From the NCBI GenBank assembly GCA_025738555.1, contig JAOVFP010000002.1:5952001-6016000 (forward strand): a stretch of 64,000 nt of DNA. Reading direction: 5' to 3'. This DNA is from Cyathus striatus (Eukaryota > Basidiomycota > Agaricomycetes > Agaricales > Nidulariaceae). Below the pieces are notes generated by a model that was given only the letters and a program-made list of their open reading frames with translations, did not search any database and was not told the origin of the DNA. Below, one piece after another: positions 47,306 through 58,108 of this stretch. How positions within the stretch are numbered: position 1 is the stretch's first letter; every line of letters starts with the position of its first letter. The position numbers and the translations under genes are program-made.

Positions 47306-49816
47306 ATGGCTCCAACTGGGACTTCGGTTACTCGCACAGCGCATACCGCTAGTCATACCAATGCTGTGGGTGCTCGTGCCACCCGTGCAGCTACGAGGCA
47401 ACAGCCTCCACGGAGTACTTCAGGTTCTCTACCTTCTACACCGTCTCGGGTTACACCCAGCCCAGCACCACCTCCTAGTGCTACTTTCCTGGGTCCACCC
47501 TCGACTTCCGCTCAGCTACTTTCTGTTCCTGCAGCCGGGAACCTCGGATCTGCTCAGGCTCCTCCGGATGGTACTCCACCGCCATACGGTACAGTCGCAG
47601 CAGACCGGGACACTCCCGAGGGTCACGGCTCTGATGGTGGTACCATTGGACCGCCACCTCCACCTCCTTCTCAGCCCAATCCTCCGTCTCCACCATCCTC
47701 AGACTCAGGGGATGATGGTGATGAGGATGATGTCGACAATCCCAGGCGCACACCTCTTGCGCGCCACTCCCGGGAAGACCGGCTTGCCGAAGCTCTTTTG
47801 AGAGTTGCGGAATCCGCCCGGGGTACATCGGGAACACGTCGGGAACGCAACGTTCAAAAGCCAGATACTTTTGATGGTTCCAGTGCTGAGAAGTTGGAGC
47901 AGTTCATTACTCAATGCCAAATCTACTTCCGGAATAATCCTTCCCAATACTCGGATGGACACTCCCAAGTCAACTTCGCTCTCGCATATCTTCGGGATAC
48001 CGCGCTTCAGCTCGTTATGCCGACCCTCTCCAATCCCTATGCTGATGATGAGTTCCTTCACTCTTGGGAGGTTTTCGTCGTCATGCTAGAGGATAACTTC
48101 GGGTTAGCGAACCCGGAAGGGGATGCCGAGAATGATCTGGATGTCCTCGTTATGAAGGATTCACAGAAACTGTCCAAGTATCTTGTACAGTTCAACAGGC
48201 TTGCACAGCGCACCGACTGGGATGATAAGTCCTTATGCCACCGACTCTATTCCGGGTTTCCGGGTCGCATTAAGGATGAGATCTCTCATGTTGGGAAACC
48301 TACCACAAAGCGCGGGATGATTAAACTAGCTCAAGGGATCGATAGTCGGTACTGGGAACGCCAGTCCGAGCGTACGCGGGAATCCCACCAGCCTCGGGGT
48401 CCGCGGGTTCCGGATAGCTCTGTTAGAGCTACTACAAACCGCTCCGCAGTCACCCCGGCGCCTTCCCGCCTCGTTTCGGGTCAATATGCGCCACGTCCGA
48501 GTTATCCCCACCGTGCTGGTAGTCACCCACCTCGTTCCTCGCAGCCTCCCCAACAGCGGAGGCCGGAATTGAATGACAAGGTTGGTCGAGATGGCAAACT
48601 TTTGCCACAAGAACGTCAGCGTCGCATGGACAACAATCTATGCTTGTTCTGCGGTAATCCGGGCATCGCGCCAAAGAATGTCCCTGCTCTGCCTCTTCCG
48701 CGGCTAGAGCCCGGGCATCCGGAATATCCGCTTCGGCTCCTACGTCGGCTTCTGCGGGTCCCTCGACCCGCAGGTCCGCGCCTCTTTCCAACCCGGCTTC
48801 GGGTTCGAAAAATAGGGAGCGGTCCTCTGGACACCACACAAGCCGAGGACCGCGTTGTTCCCCCTTGTGCGCAGCCGATGCAGGTAAGACTCAACGCTTC
48901 CGCTCTTTCCGACCCCAATGCCCTTCATATTCCACTTTGTAGTACCATCCATGCTCTCCCTACACCCTGTACAGTTTCATATAGCGCTCTAGTCGATTCG
49001 GGTTCTACCCATTGTTTTATGGATTCATCTTTCGTTCGGACACATGCTATTCCTACCTCACCTACTCCACCTATCGCTCTCAGACTTTTCGATGGCACCA
49101 CCAATCATGTTATAACCGAGTTCGTTACACTGCCTGTACTATTCCCTACCGGTGAATGTATTACAGTTGAACTCTATGTGACACCTCTTGATTCCGTGTG
49201 TTCTGCAGTCCTAGGATACAATTGGCTCACCCGCTTCAATCCGTTGATTGACTGGGTATCGGGCTCATTAACATTCCGGACTCCAGACACTTCCGAGCAA
49301 CTTCCGCTCAAATCCGGGATCTCGGAACCAGGTTCCGCTTCCGAGGATCCATCTCCGGTCACCTCTGATGAGTCTCTGCCACCTCCTCCTAGCATTTCGC
49401 TAATAAACGGTGCCGCCTTCTCGCGTGCATGCCGTTTAGAGGGAGCACAGACTTTCCGTATCCAGCTTGGTGCTGTCGCTTCCGCCGCTGCCCTCAATCC
49501 AGAGGAAGCTCCGGATCTCTCTTCAATACCGTCTGAGTATCACGAGTTTGCTGATGTATTTAGCAAGTCCCGGGCAGATACACTTGCCCCTCACCGTCCC
49601 TACGACTTAAAGATCAACCTAGAAGAAGGTGCTTCACCTCCTGTAGGTCGGATCTATTCCCTTTCCCAATCCGAGCTTTCCGCTCTTCGGGAATTCATCG
49701 ATGAACATATCCGGATCGGATTTATTCAACCTTCACGCTCTCCGCACGGGGCTCCGTCCTTTTTGTCCGCAAGAAGGACGGATCGCTTCGGCTTTGTGTG
49801 GATTTCCGCGGGTTGA
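47306..49816 (+). pseudogene. Inner chromovirus gag-protease-RT start
   Basis: The ATG at 47306 follows the 5' LTR by 36 bp. Pro/Ser-rich N-terminus, then the capsid region (KPDTFDGSSAEKLEQFI, YFRNNPSQYSDGHSQVNFAL, SGFPGRIKDEI). The zinc knuckle starts CLFCGNPG (48643 on) but the next residues read IAPKN; one base more would give the full CX2CX4HX4C knuckle. The protease active site is ALVDSGSTHCFMD (near 48990). At 49755 the frame runs off into SFLSARRTD and stops at 49816, whereas the next frame carries the conserved RT start VLFVRKKDGSLRLCVDFRG. The polyprotein is therefore interrupted. Confidence 0.85.
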
Positions 49817-51135
49817 ACGCTATTTCTAAAAAGGATCGTTATCCTTTGCCACTCATTTCAGATTTGCTCGACAGTCCCCGTCGCGCCCGTATCTACACCA
49901 AGATCGACCTGCGTCATGCGTACCACCTGGTCCGCATTGCCGAGGACGATGAATGGAAAACCGCTTTCCGGACTCGCTATGGATCCTTTGAATGGCTAGT
50001 CATGCCCTTCGGACTTTCCAATGCACCCGCGGGTTTCCAACGCTTCATGAACGATGTTTTCAAAGACCTTCTTGATGTGTGCGTCATAGTTTATTTGGAT
50101 GACATCCTTATATACTCTGATAACCTTGCGCAACATCGCCAACATGTCAGGGAAGTTTTGCGTCGACTCCGGAAGCACGGGTTGTACGCGCGCGCGGATA
50201 AGTGTGAGTTCCACTCGGAATCCGTGGAATATCTCGGATATATACTATCGCCCAACGGTCTCACCATGTCTCCAACAAAGGTGAAGACTATTCAAGAATG
50301 GCCGGAACCAAGGAAAGTAAAAGACATTCAATCCTTCCTTGGGTTCGCTAATTTCTATCGGCGTTTTATATACAACTATTCCGACATAGTTGTTCCGCTC
50401 ACCCGCCTTACCCGGAAGGGTAATCCGTGGAACTTCTCGGAAAAATGCCGTTCCGCTTTCACTGAACTTAAGGACGCTTTCACGTCGGCACCCATTCTTA
50501 CCCATTGGGTTCCCGACAAGCAGCTCATCGTGGAAACCGACGCTTCGGATTACGCGTTGGCTGCTATCCTGTCTATAGTTTCCGATGATGGCGAGATTCA
50601 CCCTATCGCTTTCCACTCACGAACCTTTACACCTCCCGAGTTAAACTACGACACCCACGACAAGGAATTGCTTGCTATCTTCGAAGCATTCCAAGTCTGG
50701 CGTCATTACCTGGAAGGTTCCGGTTCACCCATCGATGTCGTCACAGACCACAAGAACTTGGAATACTTTTCCACAACCAAGATCTTGTCCCGACGACAAG
50801 CCCGATGGTCCGAGTATCTTTCCCAGTTCAATCTAGTGATCCGCTTTCGACCCGGAAAACTCGGGGCGAAGCCGGATGCTCTGACTAGACGATGGGACGT
50901 CTACCCTAAAGAGGGGGATAGCGACTACGCTAAGGTCAATCCGCATAACTATCGTCCAGTGTTCACCCAGGAACAGCTTATCACTCTCTCCGAGCAACCT
51001 CACTTATTGTACCTGCTCTTCGCGCTAGTATCATCATGGACATTGAACAGTTACATACTGACATATTATCAGCTCTCCCTAATGACCCGGTCGCAGTTAT
51101 CCGAATGCGGACTCCCGAGAATCGTTGGACTGTAA
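49757..51135 (+). pseudogene. Inner chromovirus reverse transcriptase and RNase H
   Basis: Continues pol in a new frame: DFRGLNAISKKDRYPLPLI, the catalytic YLDD in VIVYLDDILIYSDN, the thumb SFLGFANFYRRFI, then RNase H (IVETDASDYALAAIL, HDKELLAIFEAF, VVTDHKNLEYF). It leaves frame at about 50990, after which the remaining codons to 51135 are nonsense. The true continuation is in the frame that contains 51036-51944. Confidence 0.85.
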
Positions 51136-51944
51136 CCCTGGACGGTTTCCTCCGTCTAGATAACCGGATCTATGTTCCGGACTCCGGAACCCTTCGGCTT
51201 CGGGTTTTACAGTACAAACACGACCACCCGCTTTCAGGACACCTTGGACAGAACAAGACCCTCGAGCTAATTCGACGCGAATATACTTGGCCGCTTATAC
51301 GGACGTTTGTAAAGGACTATTGTAAGTCTTGTAATACTTGCATGCGTTCTAAACCACAGCGCCACCGCCCGTACGGAACCCTGAAACAACTTCCGGTTCC
51401 CGGACGCCCATGGCATTCGATATCTATGGATTTCATAGATCAACTTCCAAAATCATCGGCTTCCAAGTATGATTCTATACTCGTTATCGTGGATCGTTTC
51501 TCCAAGCAGTCTATCTTCATTCCCACTCATACCACTTGCTCTTCTTCCGACCTTGCGCTTCTATTTGTACTTCATGTCTTTTCCAAGCACGGAGTCCCGG
51601 AACACATCACTTCCGATCGTGGTTCCGAGTTTGTGTCACATTTCTTCCGCTCCCTCGGTACGGCCCTCGACATCACTTTACATTTCACCTCGGGTTATCA
51701 TCCCGAAGGCGACGGCCAAACGGAACGCACAAACCAAACTCTGGAACAATACCTTCGGGCCTACTGCAACTACCAGCAGGATAACTGGTGTGATCTTTTA
51801 CCTCTTGCTGAATTTGCTTACAATAATGCACCGAGCGCAACCACAGGAATTTCACCGTTCTACGCAAACAAGGGTTATCACCCGAACCTTGCGATACATC
51901 CGAACGTGATCTCACTTCGCTTCGTGCACGGCACTTCGCAGTAA
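50991..51944 (+). pseudogene. Inner chromovirus integrase
   Basis: The HHCC zinc finger is visible (HPLSGHLGQNKTLELI and CKSCNTC), followed by the catalytic core: Asp in ISMDFIDQLP, Asp in TSDRGSEFVS, and Glu in DGQTERTNQTLEQYL. Frame is lost at 51900, where one base more would continue to HPERDLTSLRARHFAVNLEEL. Confidence 0.85.
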
Positions 51945-52510
51945 ACCTCGAGGAACTTCACGAGATGCTTCGGACCGAAATACTCAGTGCGCAGAAAGCG
52001 TTATCAAGCACCCGCCGATGCGCGTCGCAACCCGCACCCGCATTCCCTGTCGGGACAAAGGTATACGTTAAAGCCGAGTACTTCCGGACACCCCGACCAT
52101 CCCGGAAACTTGCAGAAAAGTTCCTAGGACCTTTTGAAGTCATCGCACTTGCCGGATCGCATTCGCGTACCTTGCGCCTTCCAGAACAATTTCGTGCAGT
52201 CCACCCAGTATTCCATGTATCCATGCTTGAACCCAATACTGAAAATACTATCCCAGATCGCATTATTCCTCCACCACCACCTGTCCAGGTTGATGGTGAT
52301 ATTGAATACGAGGTCTCGGAAATCTTGGACTCTAAACTGGATCGTCGTTTGCGTTGCAAACTGAGGTACTATGTACGCTGGCTAGGGTATGAAGGGACCG
52401 ATGAAGAGTTTTCATGGCTTCCGGCCACGGAACTGGAACACGCTACGGATATCATTGAAGAGTTCCACTCCCGTTATCCGGATAAGCCCGGCCCTACTCC
52501 TATTTCTTAA
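51901..52510 (+). pseudogene. Inner chromovirus integrase tail and chromodomain
   Basis: GPY/F-like block FLGPFEVIALAG, then a chromodomain: YEVSEILDSKL..LRYYVRWLGYEG..EEFSWLPATEL. The chromodomain puts the element in the chromoviruses and is known to steer integration to certain chromatin. Between 51990 and 52030 a +1/-1 pair leaves about eleven residues out of frame relative to the decayed copy (ALSSTRRCASQ in place of a YQAPADA-type stretch). Stop at 52508-52510. Confidence 0.82.
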
Positions 52511-52717
52511 TTTTCACGTTACTTATTATCCGCTTGCAGTTTCACCTTATACAAAAACCAAAAACAACGAATAACAACCAAAAAGCGAGATACAAGTACA
52601 TTAGATCTTTGGTAACATGTTACGACCATTTCCATCACTCCCTCTGTGTTTGCGACTCGACCCGAGCTACTTCCACACCTTCCGACGCAATTCCAGCACC
52701 CGTCACAACTTCCTCGT

Positions 52718-53140
52718 ATGCATCCGGATCCCGGAGGCATTCCGCGAGCAAGGTTTCAATATGGAAACATGGACAACGTGCCTGGATACCTTGGAAACAT
52801 CTCAGGACAACTTATCGAGTTTGCCTACCACCTGGAAATTGGCATCACGACATCTGTAACTCAACTTGATAGACTACGCTATCTTCCAATGCTTCCTGCA
52901 TTTTCCCCGGCAGTTCCTGCTACTTCCGCATCCAACCCAGACCTCATCCAATATCTTCCAATCACTTCTCCATCCATTCCCAACTCTTCCGATGCTTCCA
53001 ACCCAGTTCCGACACTCATCTCAGTCGGATATACAATCGGCAGTGCAACTAAGCTTGCCGCATTACCAGAACATCCGGAACGAATGGCTACCAGTGGAAT
53101 ATTGATGCACATGTCCTTCCACATCCATGGGCAGTGTTAA
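52718..53140 (+). CDS. Extra ORF downstream of pol in the inner chromovirus
   Basis: Open frame of 140 codons from the first in-frame ATG (MHPDPGGIPRARFQYGNM), ending MSFHIHGQC. The frame stays open a further 24 codons upstream without an ATG. The decayed relative at 62760-63270 keeps the same frame with only two stops, both of the CGA to TGA kind, and ends in the same MSFHIHGQC. No domain recognised. It could be an accessory protein, perhaps expressed from a spliced or internal message. Confidence 0.5.
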   Translation: MHPDPGGIPRARFQYGNMDNVPGYLGNISGQLIEFAYHLEIGITTSVTQLDRLRYLPMLPAFSPAVPATSASNPDLIQYLPITSPSIPNSSDASNPVPTLISVGYTIGSATKLAALPEHPERMATSGILMHMSFHIHGQC

Positions 53141-53333
53141 TAGGTCTCGGGTTCAGCTACGACTTGCTGGAACTTACTCAGGAACTTGTAGTTCACACCT
53201 TTGCTACTTCCCTTGCCAAAGGAATCAGATGCGCTCTCTTTCTGTTATTTGAACATCTACTGACCAATAGGATTTCTTGTATTATTTTTAGTTATATATT
53301 TCGCACACAGTATGACCTCGTGGGCTCGGCCCT

Positions 53334-53346
53334 AAAAGGGGGATAC
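53334..53346 (+). other. Polypurine tract of inner chromovirus
   Basis: AAAAGGGGGATAC directly before the 3' LTR; kept in the decayed relative at 62559-62571. Confidence 0.75.
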
Positions 53347-54111
53347 TGTTATATCCGTGTCCGGATACATCGTGCCGACGTTCCCACGTGACCTTCCAAC
53401 ATACCCGGTCCGTTCCCGGAACGTACCCGCTTCGGGTTTACACTTCCCGACGTTCCCGCCGGGAACGTACCCGGAACCCGTCGGGTTTTCTATCGGGTAT
53501 CCCGGATACGTACTTTCTCTTATGACGGCCTCACCGCGTCATCATTCTATTACTCCTCCCTTCCATTCCTACTTATACGTTTCATTATGGCCTTTGTAGA
53601 TTAGTTCCTTATTCTTCATTCTGAGCGCGTCATTTGCGCCCCAACTCCGCTTTGCCAAGACTTCATTTCCTACTTACTCCTTTGACTTGTCCTTTGTATA
53701 ATACTTCTACATTCGTATCTACAGGTTCCTACTTAGTATAAGTAGTCTTCCAGATGTAATAGGTAGTCTTTAGTATTCGTATCAACTCTGTACACTTTCT
53801 TCCTACTCTAAGTTCTGAAACCCGCTCCGGGTTTTCCTTCGGGTTTCTCTCCCACTACCTAGTGTAGTGGCGAAGCCTTCTCTTATACTCTGGAACGTCT
53901 TCCTTGGTTACATATCATCTTCCTCGAAATACGAACCATTCCCTGGGGATATCCAGGCGGCGCAGCACACAAGCTGAAGCCACGGTTCTTTCCGCACTTC
54001 CGCTCTACGTTCCCGCACCCGTACTCACTTCGGGTTTCCGTTATAGTTCTCCCACACCCTCCGGGTGTCTTCGCAACCACTTCTAAACAGGAAGAGAATC
54101 GGTACGTAACA
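53347..54111 (+). repeat. 3' LTR of inner chromovirus
   Basis: Matches the 5' LTR; differs by CCGGG in place of CCCGGG at about 53458-53463. Confidence 0.95.
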
Positions 54112-54271
54112 GGGGTGGTCATTCTTGAATACGAAGGATAATACGAGGAATGTAATGACCGAGTATGAATACAGCCATGCAAAGGATGAAGATTACAATT
54201 ACATAAATCAAAAGAGTGATGTTGTTTGAGAGCATTTCGAATAATTATTACTTCGGATAGTTTCATTGTAT

Positions 54272-57200
54272 TTATACGTTAGGACATTCCGGATTTTCCC
54301 GATGAAATTTATTTAAAAGACTTTTTGATCCGATTAATGACGTAATTGGTTCCCATGTACAATGATCGTAAGAGTAGCCTTTCCATTTAATTTTATAAAG
54401 AACCTTCTTCCGATTTATTTTCCAAGCAAGTATTGCTTCTACTTTGTACTGTTCCTGATCATCTATTACAACAGCAGGTGGTGGTTTCGGTTTCTGTTGT
54501 GATTTGTATTGTGTCGGAATGTATTTCGTAAGTAGTTGTGTGTTATATACAGGATGTTTTCGGTTCCAGGTTTTCGGTAATTGGATTTCGTATGAGGCCA
54601 GTCCTACTTTCTTTATTACTTTAAAAGGTCCGTATTGTTTGTCATCTAATTTTGCAACCGGTCTATCGGTTTTAATATTAATCCCTTCTACATAAACTAG
54701 ATCTCCAGGTTTATATTCGGGTGATTCCTTTCTATTTCTGTCATATCCTCGTTTCATTGCTTCATTGGATAATGTAAGTGCTGCCTTTGCATTTTCCCTA
54801 GCTTTGGTGATAGTAGAAATAAATTCATCTACTCCGATAGTTCGTGATGTTCCGTTTGGTCTAATTCCTCCATAGGGATGATGTCCATACATTAAATAGA
54901 AAGGAGTATATCCTGTTGCTCTATGTACCATGTCGTTATAATTGAATTCAGTAATAGCTATTTTATCTGCCCAATCATTTTGGTCGTAGTTTACGTAAAT
55001 TCTAAGATATTGTTCTATCTCTTGATTTACTCTTTCTACTTGTCCATTTGTTTGTGGTCGGTATGCAGTAGATAAATTCATTTTTACACCTAATCGTTTT
55101 GTGAATTCTTTTGTGAAATGAGATGCGAATTGCGATCCTCGATCACTTATAACTTGTTGTGGCATTCCGAAGTTTTTAAATACTTTTTCTAAATATAGCT
55201 CTGCTACTCCAGGACTATCGATTTCTTTGTTGCATGGAATAAAAGCTGCCATTTTTGTAAATCGATCAACGACTACCATTAAGAAATCAAATCCTTGTGA
55301 ATATGGAAGTGGTCCTACAAAATCAATAGATATGGTATGCCAAGGTCCTTCTGGAATACTATTAGGATTTAATAGGCCTATTGGTTTCGATCGATGTATA
55401 TTTGTCCTTTGACATGCTTCACATCCTGATACGTATTTCTTTATGTCTGCCATTATTCTGGGCCACCAGTAATCTCTCGTGATTAGTTCCATAGTTTTAT
55501 ATTCACCATGATGTCCAGATATTGCAGAGTCATGACATAGTTTAATTATACGTTCTCTTAGTTTAGCATTTTTTGGAATATAAATTCGATTTTTCCATGT
55601 TATTATGCCTTCAGATGATTCGTCCCAATCTTTTGACTTAAGATTAAGCATTTTGATTACTTCTTTGTCTCTATTCTTTCTGGATTTTCGAACTTGTTCT
55701 ATTATATCTTCATCTTCACCGTGAACTTCGTATATTTGTCTGAAGTGTTCCGGTTTAAGAAGTATAATATTTTCATTATCGTGTTCGCCTTGTTCATGTC
55801 CAGCTCGTCTAGATAGTAAATCAGCTTTAGTCATTTGACTTCCTGGTTTATGATGTAATGTGTAATGGAATTCCGATAATTCTGTAGTCCATCTTGCTTG
55901 TCGTCGATTCAGCTTTTGTGGTTTTCTAAAATATTGGAGATTTTTATGATCTGTCCAAATCTCGAATATTTGTCTAGCTCCTAAAAGATACTGTCTCCAT
56001 GTGTCTAATGCTCTCATAATAGCTAGCATTTCCTTGTCATAGATTTCGTAGTTTCTTTCAGTTGGACTTAGAGCATGTGATAAAAATGCTATCGGTCTCC
56101 ATTTTCCATCAGTTTGTTCTTGGGATAAAATGGCTCCATTGGCAAAGTCAGATGAATCAGCTTCCACCCAGTATTTTCCTTCATCATTCGGCATTGCTAA
56201 TATTGGTGCCGATATGATTTGATCCTTTAATTCGGAAAATGCTAGTGCTTGACTTAATTCCCATTTCCATTCATTTTTTCCGGTTAATTCGTGAAGCGGT
56301 TTTGCTATTTTCGCAAATCCTTGAATGAATCTTCTATAGAAATTTATGAATCCTAGGAATTGTTGAAGTTCACGTTTATTATTGGGTACTGGCCAATCGA
56401 CTACTGCTTTTACTTTTTCAGAATCCATTCTTACAGAATTCTTTGAAATAATAAGTCCTAAATATTCGACTTCAGCCTTTTCGAAGAAACACTTTTCCGG
56501 TTTAAGATAAAGTTCATGTTGTTCTAGTTTCCTAAGAACTTTCTTAACCATCTTTCGGTGTTCTTCTAATGTTTCCGTGAATATCAAAATATCATCCATG
56601 TAAACGATTACTGTTCCTTCGTTAATTTCTGTCCTAAAGATATCGTTCATCATAGTTTGGAAGGTTGCCGGAGAATTCGTAAGTCCAAAGAACATGACCA
56701 GAGGTTCGAATAATCCTCGATTGGTTCTAAATGCAGCATACTGTTCATCTCCTTCTTTAATCCGAACATTATTGTATCCCCATCTGATATCCAACTTGGT
56801 AAAGTATCGTGCCTTTTTCAATTTATCTACTAATTCTTGAATTAACGGTAATGGGTATCTATTTTTAACTGTCATTTCATTTAGTTTTCGATAATCTTGA
56901 ATCGGTCTTAAAGATCCATCTTTCTTTTTGATGAAAAAGAATGGTGATGCCCAAGGTGATTTCGAAGGTCTGATGCGTCCTGAATTTAAGTTTTCATCAA
57001 GGAATTCATCTAACTGTTTCTGTTCGTCTAGGTTCAATGGATAAATCTTGCAATCGAATGATGTAGCTCCCGGGAGTAATTCAATGGCATGGTCCCATGG
57101 TCGTCGAGGAGGTAGTTTGTCAAATGATTCCTTCGCAAATACTCTTTCAAATTCGTGATAGTACATTGGAACGGTTTCCTTCCAATGCTTCTTCGGTTTT

Positions 57201-58087
57201 TGCTGATTTTGTGCTTCAGCAATTTTCGAAGCTGTGGTTTGGAATGCTCTTAGTTCGATTTGTTCGAATATATTTACTGCTATAATATGATCGTCTGATT
57301 CAAGATTTATCTGTTCGTCTAGATCAGATTCATCTTCTTCTGGGTCCATCGTATTTATTAGTGGAGTACATTCTATCGGACACCGTGTAAAATTGATTGT
57401 TCCTTTATTCCAATCTATTTCTGGGTTATGAGTTCGGAGCCAATCATATCCAATGAACATTGATGCTTTCCCTAGATTAATAACAGCTAGTTGTAATATT
57501 TCTACATGTTGTCCATGTCGTACTTTTAGTTCAACATAGTCGGTAATAGATCCGTCGCTATTAAGTGTTCCGTCGGCATTATAAACTGGAGAAGGTCTTG
57601 GATATTTCTTTGTCGTAAGTTGATGTTCTTCTATGAATTTTCGATTTATACAAGTTCCGGTACTTCCGCTATCTAATAATGCTTTTAACCCATATGTCCT
57701 TTGAGTATCCAAAGTAGTGACCATTAAATCAAGATCCATTTGATTTCCGTTTGTTCCTTGGATAAATCTTTTAGGTCCTTTTAATTCTTTTAATGCGGGA
57801 ATTATATCTTGATCTGAGAGGTTGTTTAATTCCATAATCGTTTTTTGAATTACTTCAGGTCTTCGTTTGGGATGCGTCCAAATACTTAATGTGGCTAAAG
57901 CAAGTTCCGGTGTTTGGTCTTTTAATCTCCGTGCGACCCAATACACGTTTCCAGGTTTTACTTCCTGATTAGGGAAGGCGCGTTTTGTTCTTTCTTTTTG
58001 TAACGATACGTATTTCAATTCCAGATCTACCGTAGGTACAGTTACATTAGAAGGTACATAAAATGAGGCCGGCGAGTTTGCGCTCAC
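54272..58087 (-). CDS. Outer chromovirus Pol polyprotein
   Basis: One open frame of 1271 codons. Order: aspartic protease (ALLDSGSTGTCINR, near 57680), RT (QDYRKLNEMTVKNRYPLPLI; catalytic YMDD in VIVYMDDILIFTET, near 56590), RNase H (WVEADSSDFANGAIL), integrase zinc finger (HDSAISGHHGEY, CEACQRTN), core (ISIDFVGPLP, ISDRGSQFAS, NGQVERVNQEI), GPY/F block (YGPFKVIKKVG) and a C-terminal chromodomain (YKVEAILAWKINR..WKGYSYDHCTWEP). The frame begins at a GTG with no ATG nearby and lies in the -1 frame of gag, so it is probably made by ribosomal frameshifting. It looks intact. Confidence 0.93.
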   Translation of the reverse strand: MSANSPASFYVPSNVTVPTVDLELKYVSLQKERTKRAFPNQEVKPGNVYWVARRLKDQTPELALATLSIWTHPKRRPEVIQKTIMELNNLSDQDIIPALKELKGPKRFIQGTNGNQMDLDLMVTTLDTQRTYGLKALLDSGSTGTCINRKFIEEHQLTTKKYPRPSPVYNADGTLNSDGSITDYVELKVRHGQHVEILQLAVINLGKASMFIGYDWLRTHNPEIDWNKGTINFTRCPIECTPLINTMDPEEDESDLDEQINLESDDHIIAVNIFEQIELRAFQTTASKIAEAQNQQKPKKHWKETVPMYYHEFERVFAKESFDKLPPRRPWDHAIELLPGATSFDCKIYPLNLDEQKQLDEFLDENLNSGRIRPSKSPWASPFFFIKKKDGSLRPIQDYRKLNEMTVKNRYPLPLIQELVDKLKKARYFTKLDIRWGYNNVRIKEGDEQYAAFRTNRGLFEPLVMFFGLTNSPATFQTMMNDIFRTEINEGTVIVYMDDILIFTETLEEHRKMVKKVLRKLEQHELYLKPEKCFFEKAEVEYLGLIISKNSVRMDSEKVKAVVDWPVPNNKRELQQFLGFINFYRRFIQGFAKIAKPLHELTGKNEWKWELSQALAFSELKDQIISAPILAMPNDEGKYWVEADSSDFANGAILSQEQTDGKWRPIAFLSHALSPTERNYEIYDKEMLAIMRALDTWRQYLLGARQIFEIWTDHKNLQYFRKPQKLNRRQARWTTELSEFHYTLHHKPGSQMTKADLLSRRAGHEQGEHDNENIILLKPEHFRQIYEVHGEDEDIIEQVRKSRKNRDKEVIKMLNLKSKDWDESSEGIITWKNRIYIPKNAKLRERIIKLCHDSAISGHHGEYKTMELITRDYWWPRIMADIKKYVSGCEACQRTNIHRSKPIGLLNPNSIPEGPWHTISIDFVGPLPYSQGFDFLMVVVDRFTKMAAFIPCNKEIDSPGVAELYLEKVFKNFGMPQQVISDRGSQFASHFTKEFTKRLGVKMNLSTAYRPQTNGQVERVNQEIEQYLRIYVNYDQNDWADKIAITEFNYNDMVHRATGYTPFYLMYGHHPYGGIRPNGTSRTIGVDEFISTITKARENAKAALTLSNEAMKRGYDRNRKESPEYKPGDLVYVEGINIKTDRPVAKLDDKQYGPFKVIKKVGLASYEIQLPKTWNRKHPVYNTQLLTKYIPTQYKSQQKPKPPPAVVIDDQEQYKVEAILAWKINRKKVLYKIKWKGYSYDHCTWEPITSLIGSKSLLNKFHRENPECPNV

Positions 58088-58108
58088 TGCTGGCCTTGGG
58101 GAAAACCC
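58066..58108 (-). promoter_or_regulatory. -1 ribosomal frameshift signal at the gag-pol junction
   Basis: On the minus strand the gag frame reads TTG GGT TTT, giving the canonical slippery heptamer G GGT TTT (58108-58102). A 5-nt spacer CCCCA follows. Then AGGCC (58096-58092) can pair with GGCCT (58070-58066), with an inner GTGAG/CTCGC helix and a 6-nt loop. A -1 shift enters the pol frame exactly; gag otherwise stops at 58086-58084. Confidence 0.78.

Larger units (their letters stand above)
46504..54111 (+). mobile_element. Inner Ty3/gypsy chromovirus
   Basis: LTRs at 46504-47269 (766 bp) and 53347-54111 (765 bp), identical apart from one base missing in the right copy. Target duplication GGGGT at 46499-46503 and 54112-54116. 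The order of parts is gag, protease, RT, RNase H, integrase, chromodomain, extra ORF, polypurine tract (AAAAGGGGG at 53334-53342). The coding region is broken by several one-base losses. A decayed relative lies at 61825-64000. Confidence 0.95.
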
